This document shows positions 1-6,128 of a stretch of 11,422 nt of DNA, piece after piece. Below the pieces are notes generated by a model that was not told where the DNA came from, did not search any database, and worked only from the letters and a program-made list of their open reading frames with translations. Where the stretch lies: assembly GCA_002428015.1 (NCBI GenBank), contig DIZW01000005.1:1-11422 (forward strand), given 5' to 3'. Numbering within the stretch: the stretch's first letter is position 1; every line of letters begins with the position of its first letter. Both the position numbers and the translations under genes were made by a program. The DNA comes from Oxalobacteraceae bacterium UBA6018 (GTDB lineage: Bacteria; Pseudomonadota; Gammaproteobacteria; Burkholderiales; Burkholderiaceae_D).

Positions 1-1364
1 GCATCATCCAGCTCAAGATCGAGAAGGAGGCGGTCAAGAAGGAGAAGGACGAGGCCTCGCGCCGGCGCCTGGACCTGATCGACGAGGAGATCGCGCGCCT
101 GGAGCGCGAGTACAACGACTTCGAGGAAGTGCTCAAGGCCGAGAAGGCGCTGGTGCAGGGCACCACCCACATCAAGGAAGAGATCGAGCGGGTGCGCCTG
201 CAGATGGACGAGGCGACCCGCGCCAGCAACTGGCAGAAGGTCTCCGAGCTCCAGTACGGCAGGCTGCCCGAGCTCGAGGCGCAGTTGAAGAGCGCGGAGG
301 CGTCCGCCACCGAGCAGGCGGCCGGGGCCCGTCCCAAGCTGCTGCGCACCCAGGTCGGCGCCGAGGAGATCGCCGAGGTGGTCTCGCGCGCGACCGGTAT
401 TCCGGTCTCGCGCATGATGCAGGGCGAGCGCGACAAGCTGCTGCACATCGAGGAGAAGCTGCATGAGCGCGTGGTCGGCCAGGACGAGGCGATCAGCGCC
501 GTGTCCGACGCGATCCGCCGTTCGCGCGCCGGCCTGGGCGATCCGAACCGCCCCTACGGCTCGTTCATGTTCCTCGGCCCCACCGGGGTCGGCAAGACCG
601 AGTTGTGCAAGGCGCTGGCCAGCTTCCTGTTCGACACCGAGGAGTCGATGATCCGCATCGACATGAGCGAATTCATGGAGAAGCATTCCGTGGCGCGGCT
701 GATCGGCGCGCCGCCGGGCTACGTGGGCTACGACGAAGGCGGCTACCTGACCGAGGCGGTGCGGCGCAAGCCCTACAGCGTGATCCTGCTCGACGAGGTC
801 GAGAAGGCCCACCATGACGTGTTCAACGTGCTGCTGCAGGTGCTCGACGACGGCCGCATGACGGACGGGCAGGGGCGCACGGTGGACTTCAAGAACACCG
901 TGATCGTGATGACCTCGAACCTCGGCTCGCACAAGATCCAGTCGATGGACAGCGACGACCCCGGCGTGGTCAAGCTGGCCGTGATGGCCGAGGTGCGCGC
1001 CCATTTCCGTCCCGAGTTCATCAACCGGATCGACGAGATCGTGGTGTTCCATGCGCTCGACGAGAAGAACATCGGCGCCATCGCCAAGATCCAGCTCAAG
1101 CACCTGGAGACACGCCTGGCGGCCATGGAGATGACCCTGGATATGTCCGAGGAGGCGCTGCAGAAGATCGCCGAGGCGGGCTACGATCCGGTGTACGGCG
1201 CCCGTCCGCTCAAGCGCGCGATCCAGCAGCAGATCGAAAATCCGCTCTCCAGGCTCATCCTGGAAGGGCGCTTCGGGCCGAAGGACCGGGTCCCGGTGCG
1301 GGTCAGCCACGGCAGCCTGGTGTTCGAGGACGTGCCCGAGCCGGTGGAGCTGGAAAAGGCCTGA
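1..1364 (+). CDS. clpB: ATP-dependent disaggregase ClpB, C-terminal part (5' end outside window)
   Basis: The reading frame is open from base 3 to the TGA at 1362-1364, giving 453 residues; the N-domain and first AAA+ module lie left of the window. ClpB is the cytoplasmic hexameric Hsp100 that threads aggregated proteins through its pore together with DnaK. The visible part starts in the coiled-coil M-domain (highly charged, heptad-like, including SELQYGRLPELEAQL). The linker EIAEVVSRATGIPVSRMM follows, then the second AAA+ module: Walker A GPTGVGKT (bases 576-599), pore-loop region GAPPGYVGYDEGGYL, Walker B VILLDEVEKAHHDVFN, sensor 1 TSNLGS, arginine finger in FRPEFINRID, and sensor 2 GARPLKRAIQQQIENPL. 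These align almost without gaps to E. coli ClpB from about residue 413 to its end. All catalytic residues of this module are present. A minor change is EKAHHD where ClpB usually has EKAHPD. The promoter, usually of heat-shock type, is outside the window. Confidence 0.97.
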   Translation, partial: IIQLKIEKEAVKKEKDEASRRRLDLIDEEIARLEREYNDFEEVLKAEKALVQGTTHIKEEIERVRLQMDEATRASNWQKVSELQYGRLPELEAQLKSAEASATEQAAGARPKLLRTQVGAEEIAEVVSRATGIPVSRMMQGERDKLLHIEEKLHERVVGQDEAISAVSDAIRRSRAGLGDPNRPYGSFMFLGPTGVGKTELCKALASFLFDTEESMIRIDMSEFMEKHSVARLIGAPPGYVGYDEGGYLTEAVRRKPYSVILLDEVEKAHHDVFNVLLQVLDDGRMTDGQGRTVDFKNTVIVMTSNLGSHKIQSMDSDDPGVVKLAVMAEVRAHFRPEFINRIDEIVVFHALDEKNIGAIAKIQLKHLETRLAAMEMTLDMSEEALQKIAEAGYDPVYGARPLKRAIQQQIENPLSRLILEGRFGPKDRVPVRVSHGSLVFEDVPEPVELEKA

Positions 1365-1390
1365 TCAGGTTCGACGGGCGTTGATGAAGG

Positions 1391-1415
1391 ATGGGCCGGC
1401 ACAGCGCCGGCCCAT
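1391..1415 (+). terminator. GC-rich hairpin downstream of clpB
   Basis: A perfect 10-base-pair stem (ATGGGCCGGC / GCCGGCCCAT) with the 5-base loop ACAGC lies 26 bases after the clpB stop. Only a short T-poor sequence (TTGCC) follows, so it is a plausible but not classic intrinsic terminator. It could also act as an mRNA-stabilising 3' hairpin. Confidence 0.5.
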
Positions 1416-1420
1416 TTGCC

Positions 1421-1454
1421 GTCTGGTGCTATTGATCGTCTGGTGCTAATCATC
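1421..1454. repeat. Two tandem 17-base repeats
   Basis: GTCTGGTGCTATTGATC (1421-1437) is followed directly by GTCTGGTGCTAATCATC (1438-1454), identical at 15 of 17 positions. They sit just after the clpB hairpin in the gap between the convergent clpB and kinase genes. No function is evident; local slippage or duplication is the simplest origin. Confidence 0.75.
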
Positions 1455-1500
1455 GTGCAATCGGCGTCCGGCAAGGCGTGTGGCTAGTCGCTGCAGTTGA

Positions 1501-1605
1501 AGCGCTACTCGCCGCGCTATTTTCCGCGCTACATGCCGCTATCGTCGCGCGCTGCTTGAGGCATGATCGGACGCGCTGCTAACACGCTCCTTGCCGCGCT
1601 GCTTG
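1501..1605. repeat. Degenerate array with a roughly 12-base period (core CGCGCT)
   Basis: The core (A/C)GCGCT(A/G) recurs at 1501, 1513, 1525, 1548, 1572 and 1595, with spacings of 12, 12, 23, 24 and 23 bases; weaker copies fall between at about 1535 (GCCGCTA) and 1583 (CACGCTC). The 11-mer CGCGCTGCTTG is exact at 1548-1558 and 1595-1605. The array fills most of the non-coding space before the 3' end of the kinase gene. It looks like a decayed tandem repeat; I see no gene or RNA in it. Confidence 0.55.
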
Positions 1606-1634
1606 TCGCCATCCCCGAGGTGCTGGGTGACCGG

Positions 1635-3815
1635 TCACTCGCAGCCGGCGCGCAGCGTGGCAAGCTGCGCCCGCGCTTCCACGTCCACCGCGCCCAGCCG
1701 CTTCGCCTGGGCCAGTTCGTCATAGCGCTTCTCCGCCAGATTCAGGTAGCCGCAAGCCGATTCCTTCTGCCCCGCGCGCAGGCCGATTTCGCCGGTGCTG
1801 CGCCACGCCATGGCGCTTTCGCGCTGCGCCACGCTGTCGGTGGCGTCGCTTTCGGTTTCCTTGAGCAGCGCAGGCAAGGCCTGTTGCGCCGCCGCGTAGG
1901 CCTGGCCGGCGGTGCCGCCCGGCTGGATCAAGGCTTCGAGCAGCGCCGCGCGCGCCCGCATGGCTTCACTCGTGGCGGGACCGAATCCGGAGCGCAGCGC
2001 GCGCACGAGCTGGCCGGCGCTCTTGCCATGCCGGCGCAGGTACTGGCCGGTGGCCCGCGCCAGGTCGATTCGATCGCGCTGCACGCGCGCCGCGGCGTCG
2101 TCAGGGCTGGCCGCGAACGCGTCGCGCGCCAGCTTGTACTCGGTCTCGGCCCCGGCGTAATCCTTGGTCGCCACGAGGGCGTCGGCCAGCGCGATGCGGG
2201 CATGGGCGATGTCGCGCTGCGCGCCCGGCTCGGCATCCTCGCCGGCCATGTCCTCGCGCAGGGCAAGGCTGGTGCGCAGCTGGGCCAGTGCGTCGGCGAA
2301 CTCACCGCGTTCGATCGCGATGGCGCCGCTTTCCTGCGCGCTGTCGGCTTGCTGGGCGCGCCAGCGCGCGTCGGCGGGAGCCGCCTTGGCCTGCTGCGCC
2401 GCCAGCGCCGTCCATTGCAGCGCGCTCTGGCGGGCGCCGTCAAAGTCGCCCGTCACGCGCCGCAACGCGGCCAAGTGGCCGAGCGCATCGGCCAGCACTT
2501 CGGTGGCCGCGCCGTTGCTGCTCTGCTGGCGCAGCATATTCTCGGCGTCGTGCTGCAGGGCGGCCCATGCCGCGATCGCGGCGGGCAGCTCGGCGATGGC
2601 GGCCGCCGCGTCGCGCCGGCGCGTCAGTTCAGCCGGATCCTGCGCCGGCGCGGCGGCCTTGAGCGTGGCCACTTCCGTCACGCGCCGCTTGGCCGCGGTG
2701 CGGGCGCCGAGGGCGCTGTCGACGCGCGCTTCCATGCTTGCCAGGGTGCGCCGCAAGCCGCGCTGCAGGTCCTGGTCGTGGGCCAGCTGGTCAGCGCCGA
2801 GCACCGCGGTGGCGCCCATCACCGCCAGCGCCGTGCAGGCGAGGACCGTCACCAGCGGACGGCGCCGCACCAGCTGGCGCAGGCGGGCGCCAGCGCGGCT
2901 CGGCAGCGCCATGATCGGCACGTCGTCCAGGCAGCGCTGCAGGTCGCGCGCCAGTTCGTCCGCGGACGGGTAGCCCGGCTCCAGGCCGCTCCGGCCGGCC
3001 AGTTCGAGGATGCGGCCCAGGTCGCCGCGCAGCGCGATCGCCGGCGCCGCGCCGAGCAGCGCGCCCAGCACGACACCCAGGGCGAGCAGGTCGGCGCCGG
3101 TGCCGGCCTGGCTGTCCTGCTCGAGCAGATCGGCCACGCCGAAGTCGGCCAGCTTGAGCGTGCCGTCGCGTCCCACCAGGATGTTGGAGGTGTGCAGATG
3201 GCGGTGCACGACCAGGCGCTGGTGCGCGTGATGCACCGCGCGGCACACCTGGATGAACAGGTCGATGCGCTCGCGCCGCGACAGGTGGGCTTCGGCGCAG
3301 TATTCGTCGATCGGCACGCCGTCGCTGTACTCCATCACGAAATACGGCCGCCCGTCGGCCAGGCTGCCGCCGTCGAGCAGGCGCGCGATCGCCGGATGCG
3401 CGAGCGTGGCCAGGCGCTGGCGCTGGCGGTGAAACAGCGCCAGGTCCTCCAGGCTCAGCGCGGACGCGTCGACGATCTTGAGCGCGGCGATCTGGCGCTC
3501 GGCGCCGTCGCTGCATTCCACCAGCAGGATCGATCCGAGCGCGCCGCGCTGCAGCTCGCGTACCACGCGCCAGGGGCCGATCTGCGCGCCCGACGGTGCC
3601 GAGCCGGCTGACGCCGCCTCGACGGTGGGCGTGGCCAGCGGCTGCTCCAGGAAGGCGTCGAGCTGGTCGATATGCGACAGCATGCTGCCCACCAGATCGA
3701 ACAGGTCGCGGCGGGCGCCGCAAGCCTGGGCGATAAATTCACGGCGCGACTGGACCGGTCGTTCGAGCGCCTTGTAGAGCAGGGCGTTAGCTTGCTGGTG
3801 TAGTTGTTGGGTCAT
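1635..3815 (-). CDS. Membrane-anchored Ser/Thr-kinase-like protein with TPR-like C-terminal half; predicted pseudokinase
   Basis: A 726-residue protein if started at the ATG at 3815. That start is chosen because a strong promoter lies just upstream (-10 at 3870-3875) and because the N-terminus QSRREFIAQACG fits the leader found before the kinase domain in this family. No Shine-Dalgarno is visible. Order: leader (1-60), kinase-like domain (about 79-300), one membrane helix (about 320-341, preceded by RLRQLVRRR), then an Ala-rich helical, TPR-like region to the end, probably periplasmic. Retained: the ATP-site Lys (K113 in AALK), DFG (224-226) and Asn211. Lost: the first Gly of the P-loop (Q89), the alpha-C Glu (Q131), the HRD Asp (HRH, H206) and the catalytic Lys (H208). 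After DFGVADLLEQ the chain passes almost directly into ADLLALGVVLGALL, so the activation segment and APE motif are absent. Active relatives phosphorylate Ser/Thr; this one is probably a binding or scaffold protein. Its target is unknown. It is divergent from the MFS gene. Confidence 0.88.
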   Translation of the reverse strand: MTQQLHQQANALLYKALERPVQSRREFIAQACGARRDLFDLVGSMLSHIDQLDAFLEQPLATPTVEAASAGSAPSGAQIGPWRVVRELQRGALGSILLVECSDGAERQIAALKIVDASALSLEDLALFHRQRQRLATLAHPAIARLLDGGSLADGRPYFVMEYSDGVPIDEYCAEAHLSRRERIDLFIQVCRAVHHAHQRLVVHRHLHTSNILVGRDGTLKLADFGVADLLEQDSQAGTGADLLALGVVLGALLGAAPAIALRGDLGRILELAGRSGLEPGYPSADELARDLQRCLDDVPIMALPSRAGARLRQLVRRRPLVTVLACTALAVMGATAVLGADQLAHDQDLQRGLRRTLASMEARVDSALGARTAAKRRVTEVATLKAAAPAQDPAELTRRRDAAAAIAELPAAIAAWAALQHDAENMLRQQSSNGAATEVLADALGHLAALRRVTGDFDGARQSALQWTALAAQQAKAAPADARWRAQQADSAQESGAIAIERGEFADALAQLRTSLALREDMAGEDAEPGAQRDIAHARIALADALVATKDYAGAETEYKLARDAFAASPDDAAARVQRDRIDLARATGQYLRRHGKSAGQLVRALRSGFGPATSEAMRARAALLEALIQPGGTAGQAYAAAQQALPALLKETESDATDSVAQRESAMAWRSTGEIGLRAGQKESACGYLNLAEKRYDELAQAKRLGAVDVEARAQLATLRAGCE

Positions 3816-3869
3816 GTAGGGGAGGGCGGTGAGAGTCGGTTGCAGCACACGCTGTCGCGCGCGAGGCCG

Positions 3870-3898
3870 AGTATATTTTGTAAATGAAAAAGTAACAA
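3870..3898 (-). promoter_or_regulatory. Sigma-70-type promoter of the kinase-like gene
   Basis: Read on the minus strand: -35 TTGTTA (3898-3893), a 17-base spacer, and -10 TATACT (3875-3870), matching consensus at 4/6 and 5/6. Transcription would start near 3863, giving a leader of about 48 bases before the ATG at 3815. It lies in an AT-rich island of an otherwise GC-rich region and supports the shorter start over the in-frame GTG at 3971, which would put the promoter inside the gene. Confidence 0.7.
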
Positions 3899-3906
3899 CT
3901 GTATTT

Positions 3907-3934
3907 GCCGGGCGTCGCACGCCGGGCGTCGCAC
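3907..3934. repeat. Exact 14-base tandem duplication in the divergent intergenic region
   Basis: GCCGGGCGTCGCAC occurs twice head to tail (3907-3920 and 3921-3934) with no mismatch. It begins 8 bases upstream of the kinase -35 box and lies between the two divergent genes. It could be a paired protein-binding site or a recent duplication; the sequence alone cannot decide. Confidence 0.75.
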
Positions 3935-4027
3935 ACAGTGCAAGCCTCCCACGTGAAGAATTTCCGAGCACGTCCGCACGGATCGCTTACACTGGGTATA
4001 TGTTAATAAATACCTAAGGATTCTGTC

Positions 4028-5239
4028 ATGCAAGCTGCATCTCTGCGCCAGGACGCGCGCGTGATCGGGCTCGTTGGCCTGGCCCACGGTGTTTCGCATT
4101 TCTACCACCTGATCCTGGCGTCCCTGTTCCCCTTCCTCAAGCCGGCCTTCGGCCTGTCGTACGCCGAACTGGGACTGTTGATGACGCTGTTTTTCGTGGT
4201 GTCGGGCATCGGCCAGGCGCTGGCCGGCTTCGTCGTCGACCGGGTCGGCGCGCGGCGCGTGCTGTTCGCCGGCCTGGCCTTGCTGGGCGCGGCGGCGCTG
4301 GTGCTGGCCGGCGCCCGCCATTACGCCATGCTGGCGGCCGGCTCCATGCTGGCCGGCCTGGGCAACGCGGTGTTCCATCCGGCCGATTACACCTTGCTCA
4401 ACCAGCGCGTGAGCCGCGCGCGCATCGCCCACGCGTTCTCGCTGCACGGCATCAGCGGCAACCTGGGCTGGGCCGCGGCGCCGCTGTTCCTGGCCGGGAT
4501 CGCCGCCGTGGCAGGCTGGCGCAATGCGCTGCTGGCCGCCTCCCTCATTCCGTTCGCCACGCTGGCGCTGCTGTTCCTGCAGCGCGAGGCCCTGCGCGCC
4601 GATCCGCCCGAACACGACGCCAGCGTGGCCGCGCGCGGCGCCTCGTTCGCGTTCATGAAGCTGCCCGCCGTGTGGATGAGCTTTGCGTTCTTCTTCCTGA
4701 TCGCGGTGGCCGTGGGTGGCATCCAGAGCTTCGCCCCGACCACCTTGATCAAGCTGTACGGCATGTCGCTGGCGACGGCCAACGGCGCCTACACCGGCTA
4801 TATGCTGGCCTCGGCCGGCGGCATGCTGGCCGGCGGCTTCATGGCGGCCGGCACCCAGCAGCACGACCGCACCATCGCCATGGCGCTGGGCTGCGCCGCG
4901 CTGGTGGCCTTGCTGCTGGCGGCCGCCGTCGTGCCCGGCTGGGGCGCCGTGCTGCTGATGGGCGCGATTGGCCTGGCGGCCGGCGTGGCCGGGCCCTCGC
5001 GCGACCTGCTGATCCGCGCCGCGGCGCCGAAAAACGCCACCGGGCGGGTGTTCGGCGTGGTGTATTCGGGCCTGGACAGCGGCCTGGCGACCGGCCCGCT
5101 GCTGTTCGGCGCGCTGCTCGACCATGGCCACCCGTCCTGGGTGTTCGTGTGCATCGCGCTGTTCCAGTGCCTGGCGATCGGCACGGCGGTCGGGGTGGGC
5201 GGGCGCAGTCGGGCACCGCAGTTGCAAAAGGCATGCTAA
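4028..5239 (+). CDS. MFS transporter, Fsr (fosmidomycin resistance)-like
   Basis: A 403-residue, very hydrophobic protein with about 12 predicted membrane helices, the usual size for the major facilitator superfamily; it acts in the inner membrane as a proton-coupled carrier. The ATG at 4028 is preceded by AAGGA (4016-4020) at a 7-base spacing, a good ribosome site. Helix 1 begins GLAHGVSHFYHLILASLFPFL. The loop between helices 2 and 3 carries the MFS signature (GFVVDRVGARRVLF, residues 68-80). GLGNAVFHPADYTLL followed by AFSLHGISGNLG (about 110-146) and RDLLIRAAAPKNATGRVFGVVYSGLD (325-350) are typical of the Fsr-like clade. Closeness to Fsr suggests an efflux pump, but the substrate cannot be read from the sequence. 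It is transcribed away from the kinase-like gene; the rraA-type gene follows after 47 bases and may be co-transcribed. I could not find a convincing -35/-10 pair for this gene; its upstream region is AT-rich (3997-4010). Confidence 0.9.
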   Translation: MQAASLRQDARVIGLVGLAHGVSHFYHLILASLFPFLKPAFGLSYAELGLLMTLFFVVSGIGQALAGFVVDRVGARRVLFAGLALLGAAALVLAGARHYAMLAAGSMLAGLGNAVFHPADYTLLNQRVSRARIAHAFSLHGISGNLGWAAAPLFLAGIAAVAGWRNALLAASLIPFATLALLFLQREALRADPPEHDASVAARGASFAFMKLPAVWMSFAFFFLIAVAVGGIQSFAPTTLIKLYGMSLATANGAYTGYMLASAGGMLAGGFMAAGTQQHDRTIAMALGCAALVALLLAAAVVPGWGAVLLMGAIGLAAGVAGPSRDLLIRAAAPKNATGRVFGVVYSGLDSGLATGPLLFGALLDHGHPSWVFVCIALFQCLAIGTAVGVGGRSRAPQLQKAC

Positions 5240-5286
5240 ATTGTCAGAAATGGCGTTTTGACCATTCTTCCCATTCAGGAATTCCC

Positions 5287-5781
5287 ATGCATTTCGCAAC
5301 CACCGACCTGTGCGACGACCATGCGCAGTTGCTGGAAGACGGACGCCTGGCGGTGCTGCCGCCGGTGTTCCGCCCCTTTGGCCAGCGCGCGCAGTTTTGC
5401 GGTCGGGTCACCACCTTGAAGGTGTTCGAAGACAATAGCTTGGTGCGCGCCACGCTCGAGGCGCCCGGCAACGGCAACGTGCTGGTGATCGATGGCGGCG
5501 CCAGCCTGCGCTGCGCGCTGGTGGGCGGCCAACTGGCCCTGCTGGCGCAGGATAACGGCTGGGCCGGCATCGTCGTGGACGGCTGCGTGCGCGACAGCGA
5601 CGAAATCAACGCCTGCGATATCGGGGTGCGGGCGCTGGCCGCCCATCCGCGCAAGAGCGCCAAGAAGAACGTGGGCGAGCGCAACGTCAAGGTATTCATC
5701 GCCGGCGTGCCCGTGCATCCCGGCGACTGGCTCTACGCCGATGCCGACGGCATCGTGGTGTGCCAGCAGAAGCTGGCCTGA
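5287..5781 (+). CDS. rraA: RraA-family protein (RNase E activity regulator / HMG-aldolase-like fold)
   Basis: 164 residues, close to E. coli RraA (161). The ATG at 5287 has AGGA (5277-5280) 6 bases upstream. RraA forms a ring-shaped trimer that binds RNase E and damps RNA turnover; the fold is shared with class II HMG/CHA aldolases. Matches to RraA run throughout: TTDLCDDHAQLLEDG at the start, FGQRAQFCGRVTTLKVFEDN, VLVIDGGASLRCALVGGQLA, NGWAGIVVDGCVRDSDEI, DIGVRALAAHPRKS, and GDWLYADADGIVV near the end. The protein keeps the Arg-Asp pair (VRD) found in the aldolases but replaced by VRQ in E. coli RraA. The upstream Asp of the aldolase D-X20-R-D signature is Gly here. That favours the RNase regulator role, but a decarboxylase or aldolase activity is not excluded. 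It lies 47 bases after the MFS gene on the same strand; no strong promoter or terminator is visible between them. Confidence 0.88.
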   Translation: MHFATTDLCDDHAQLLEDGRLAVLPPVFRPFGQRAQFCGRVTTLKVFEDNSLVRATLEAPGNGNVLVIDGGASLRCALVGGQLALLAQDNGWAGIVVDGCVRDSDEINACDIGVRALAAHPRKSAKKNVGERNVKVFIAGVPVHPGDWLYADADGIVVCQQKLA

Positions 5782-5884
5782 GCACCTCGCGCATGGGATG
5801 CTTGACAGGTAGCAACGCAGTGGGCGAACACGGGTCCTATCATGGATCGCGCAAGGGCGCATTACGCTGCGCAAAATAACAGCA

Positions 5885-5915
5885 TTTTTCATGAAGCGAA
5901 GTTGATTTTTCACGA
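5885..5915. promoter_or_regulatory. Two direct TTTTTCAYGA sites, 21 bases apart
   Basis: TTTTTCATGA at 5885-5894 and TTTTTCACGA at 5906-5915 start 21 bases apart, about two helical turns, as expected for a regulator binding one face of DNA. A third copy lies inverted at 5978-5987. They lie roughly 170-200 bases upstream of the predicted aceA transcription start. The regulator is unknown. Confidence 0.45.
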
Positions 5916-5987
5916 TGCGGAATGATGCGCGGCGCTTGACGAGCCGGCGCTTTCATTTTAAGAAATATGGTTCCGCATCATGAAAAA
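5906..5987. repeat. 17-base inverted repeat with 48-base spacer
   Basis: The left arm TTTTTCACGATGCGGAA (5906-5922) is the reverse complement of the right arm TTCCGCATCATGAAAAA (5971-5987) at 16 of 17 positions. The spacer holds a TTGACG hexamer (5936-5941) that could be the -35 of a distal promoter, though the matching -10 (TAAGAA, 5959-5964) is poor. It may serve as paired operators allowing DNA looping, or be a small mobile-repeat remnant. Confidence 0.65.
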
Positions 5988-6031
5988 CGATGATTAAGTA
6001 ATTGAATATTATGGAAAAATATTTGGTTATA

Positions 6032-6047
6032 TGTCTTATATAAGACA
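6032..6047. promoter_or_regulatory. 16-base perfect palindrome upstream of the aceA -35 box (putative operator)
   Basis: TGTCTTATATAAGACA is its own reverse complement over all 16 bases. It ends one base before the predicted -35 hexamer (6049-6054), at about -52 to -37 from the inferred start. Size, symmetry and position suit a dimeric helix-turn-helix regulator of the glyoxylate shunt. I cannot name the regulator from the sequence. Confidence 0.6.
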
Positions 6048-6048
6048 C

Positions 6049-6077
6049 TTGCTGCTATGCACAAATAGGCCTATTAT
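6049..6077 (+). promoter_or_regulatory. aceA promoter
   Basis: -35 TTGCTG (6049-6054, 3/6), a 17-base spacer, and -10 TATTAT (6072-6077, 5/6). The weak -35 fits a promoter that depends on a regulator. Transcription would begin near 6084, leaving a leader of about 45 bases before the aceA ATG. Confidence 0.6.
6064..6075. promoter_or_regulatory. 12-base perfect palindrome overlapping the aceA -10 box
   Basis: AATAGGCCTATT is fully self-complementary and covers the first four bases of the predicted -10 hexamer. A protein bound here would block RNA polymerase. It differs in sequence from the palindrome at 6032-6047, so a second regulator is possible. A 12-base palindrome can also arise by chance. 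Confidence 0.35.
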
Positions 6078-6117
6078 TTGTTCAACGGACTTCATTTCTT
6101 AACTCAGCTTTCTAATC

Positions 6118-6123
6118 AGGAGA
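6118..6123 (+). promoter_or_regulatory. Ribosome-binding site fixing the aceA start
   Basis: AGGAGA lies 5 bases before the ATG at 6129. It rules out the upstream in-frame TTG at 6078, which lies before the inferred transcription start and has no such site. Confidence 0.8.
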
Positions 6124-6128
6124 ACACC

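Larger units (their letters stand above)
5782..6128. other. Intergenic regulatory region upstream of aceA
   Basis: There are 347 bases without a credible gene. Composition shifts from GC-rich to strongly AT-rich after about 5870. It holds, in order, the TTTTTCATGA-type repeats and their inverted partner (5885-5987), a 16-base palindrome (6032-6047), the aceA promoter (6049-6077), a 12-base palindrome across its -10, and the aceA ribosome site. No clear terminator for the rraA-type gene is visible in the first 90 bases. Confidence 0.8.

Noticed and set aside
1563..3611. 682-codon open frame on the plus strand opposite the kinase-like gene
   Set aside because: The translation is Arg/Gln/His/Ala-rich with no recognisable domain, as expected for an antisense frame of a GC-rich gene; the minus-strand frame has clear kinase-family homology and a promoter.
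3816..3971. N-terminal extension of the kinase-like protein from the in-frame GTG at 3971
   Set aside because: It would place the best promoter inside the gene, the extra 52 residues resemble no family leader, and no ribosome site precedes the GTG.
5241..5270. Separate promoter for the rraA-type gene (TTGTCA at 5241-5246)
   Set aside because: The best -10 at a permitted spacing (CATTCT) matches only 3 of 6 positions; not strong enough to list.
4672..5286. Fusion of the rraA-type protein to a long N-terminal extension in the same frame
   Set aside because: The upstream part overlaps the MFS gene in another frame and is low-complexity; the ATG at 5287 has a ribosome site and the natural RraA length.
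3812..5299. 495-codon open frame on the minus strand opposite the MFS gene
   Set aside because: Composition is extremely Gln/Arg/His/Gly-rich without any domain; the plus strand encodes a clear 12-helix transporter with a good ribosome site.
5802..5843. TTGACA at 5802-5807 with TATCAT at 5838-5843 as a promoter
   Set aside because: The spacing is 30 bases, far outside the workable range, and nothing resembling a -10 lies at the right distance.
6078..6128. Longer aceA start at the TTG at 6078
   Set aside because: It abuts the -10 box and lies before the inferred transcription start; the ATG at 6129 has AGGAGA and matches the AceA N-terminus.
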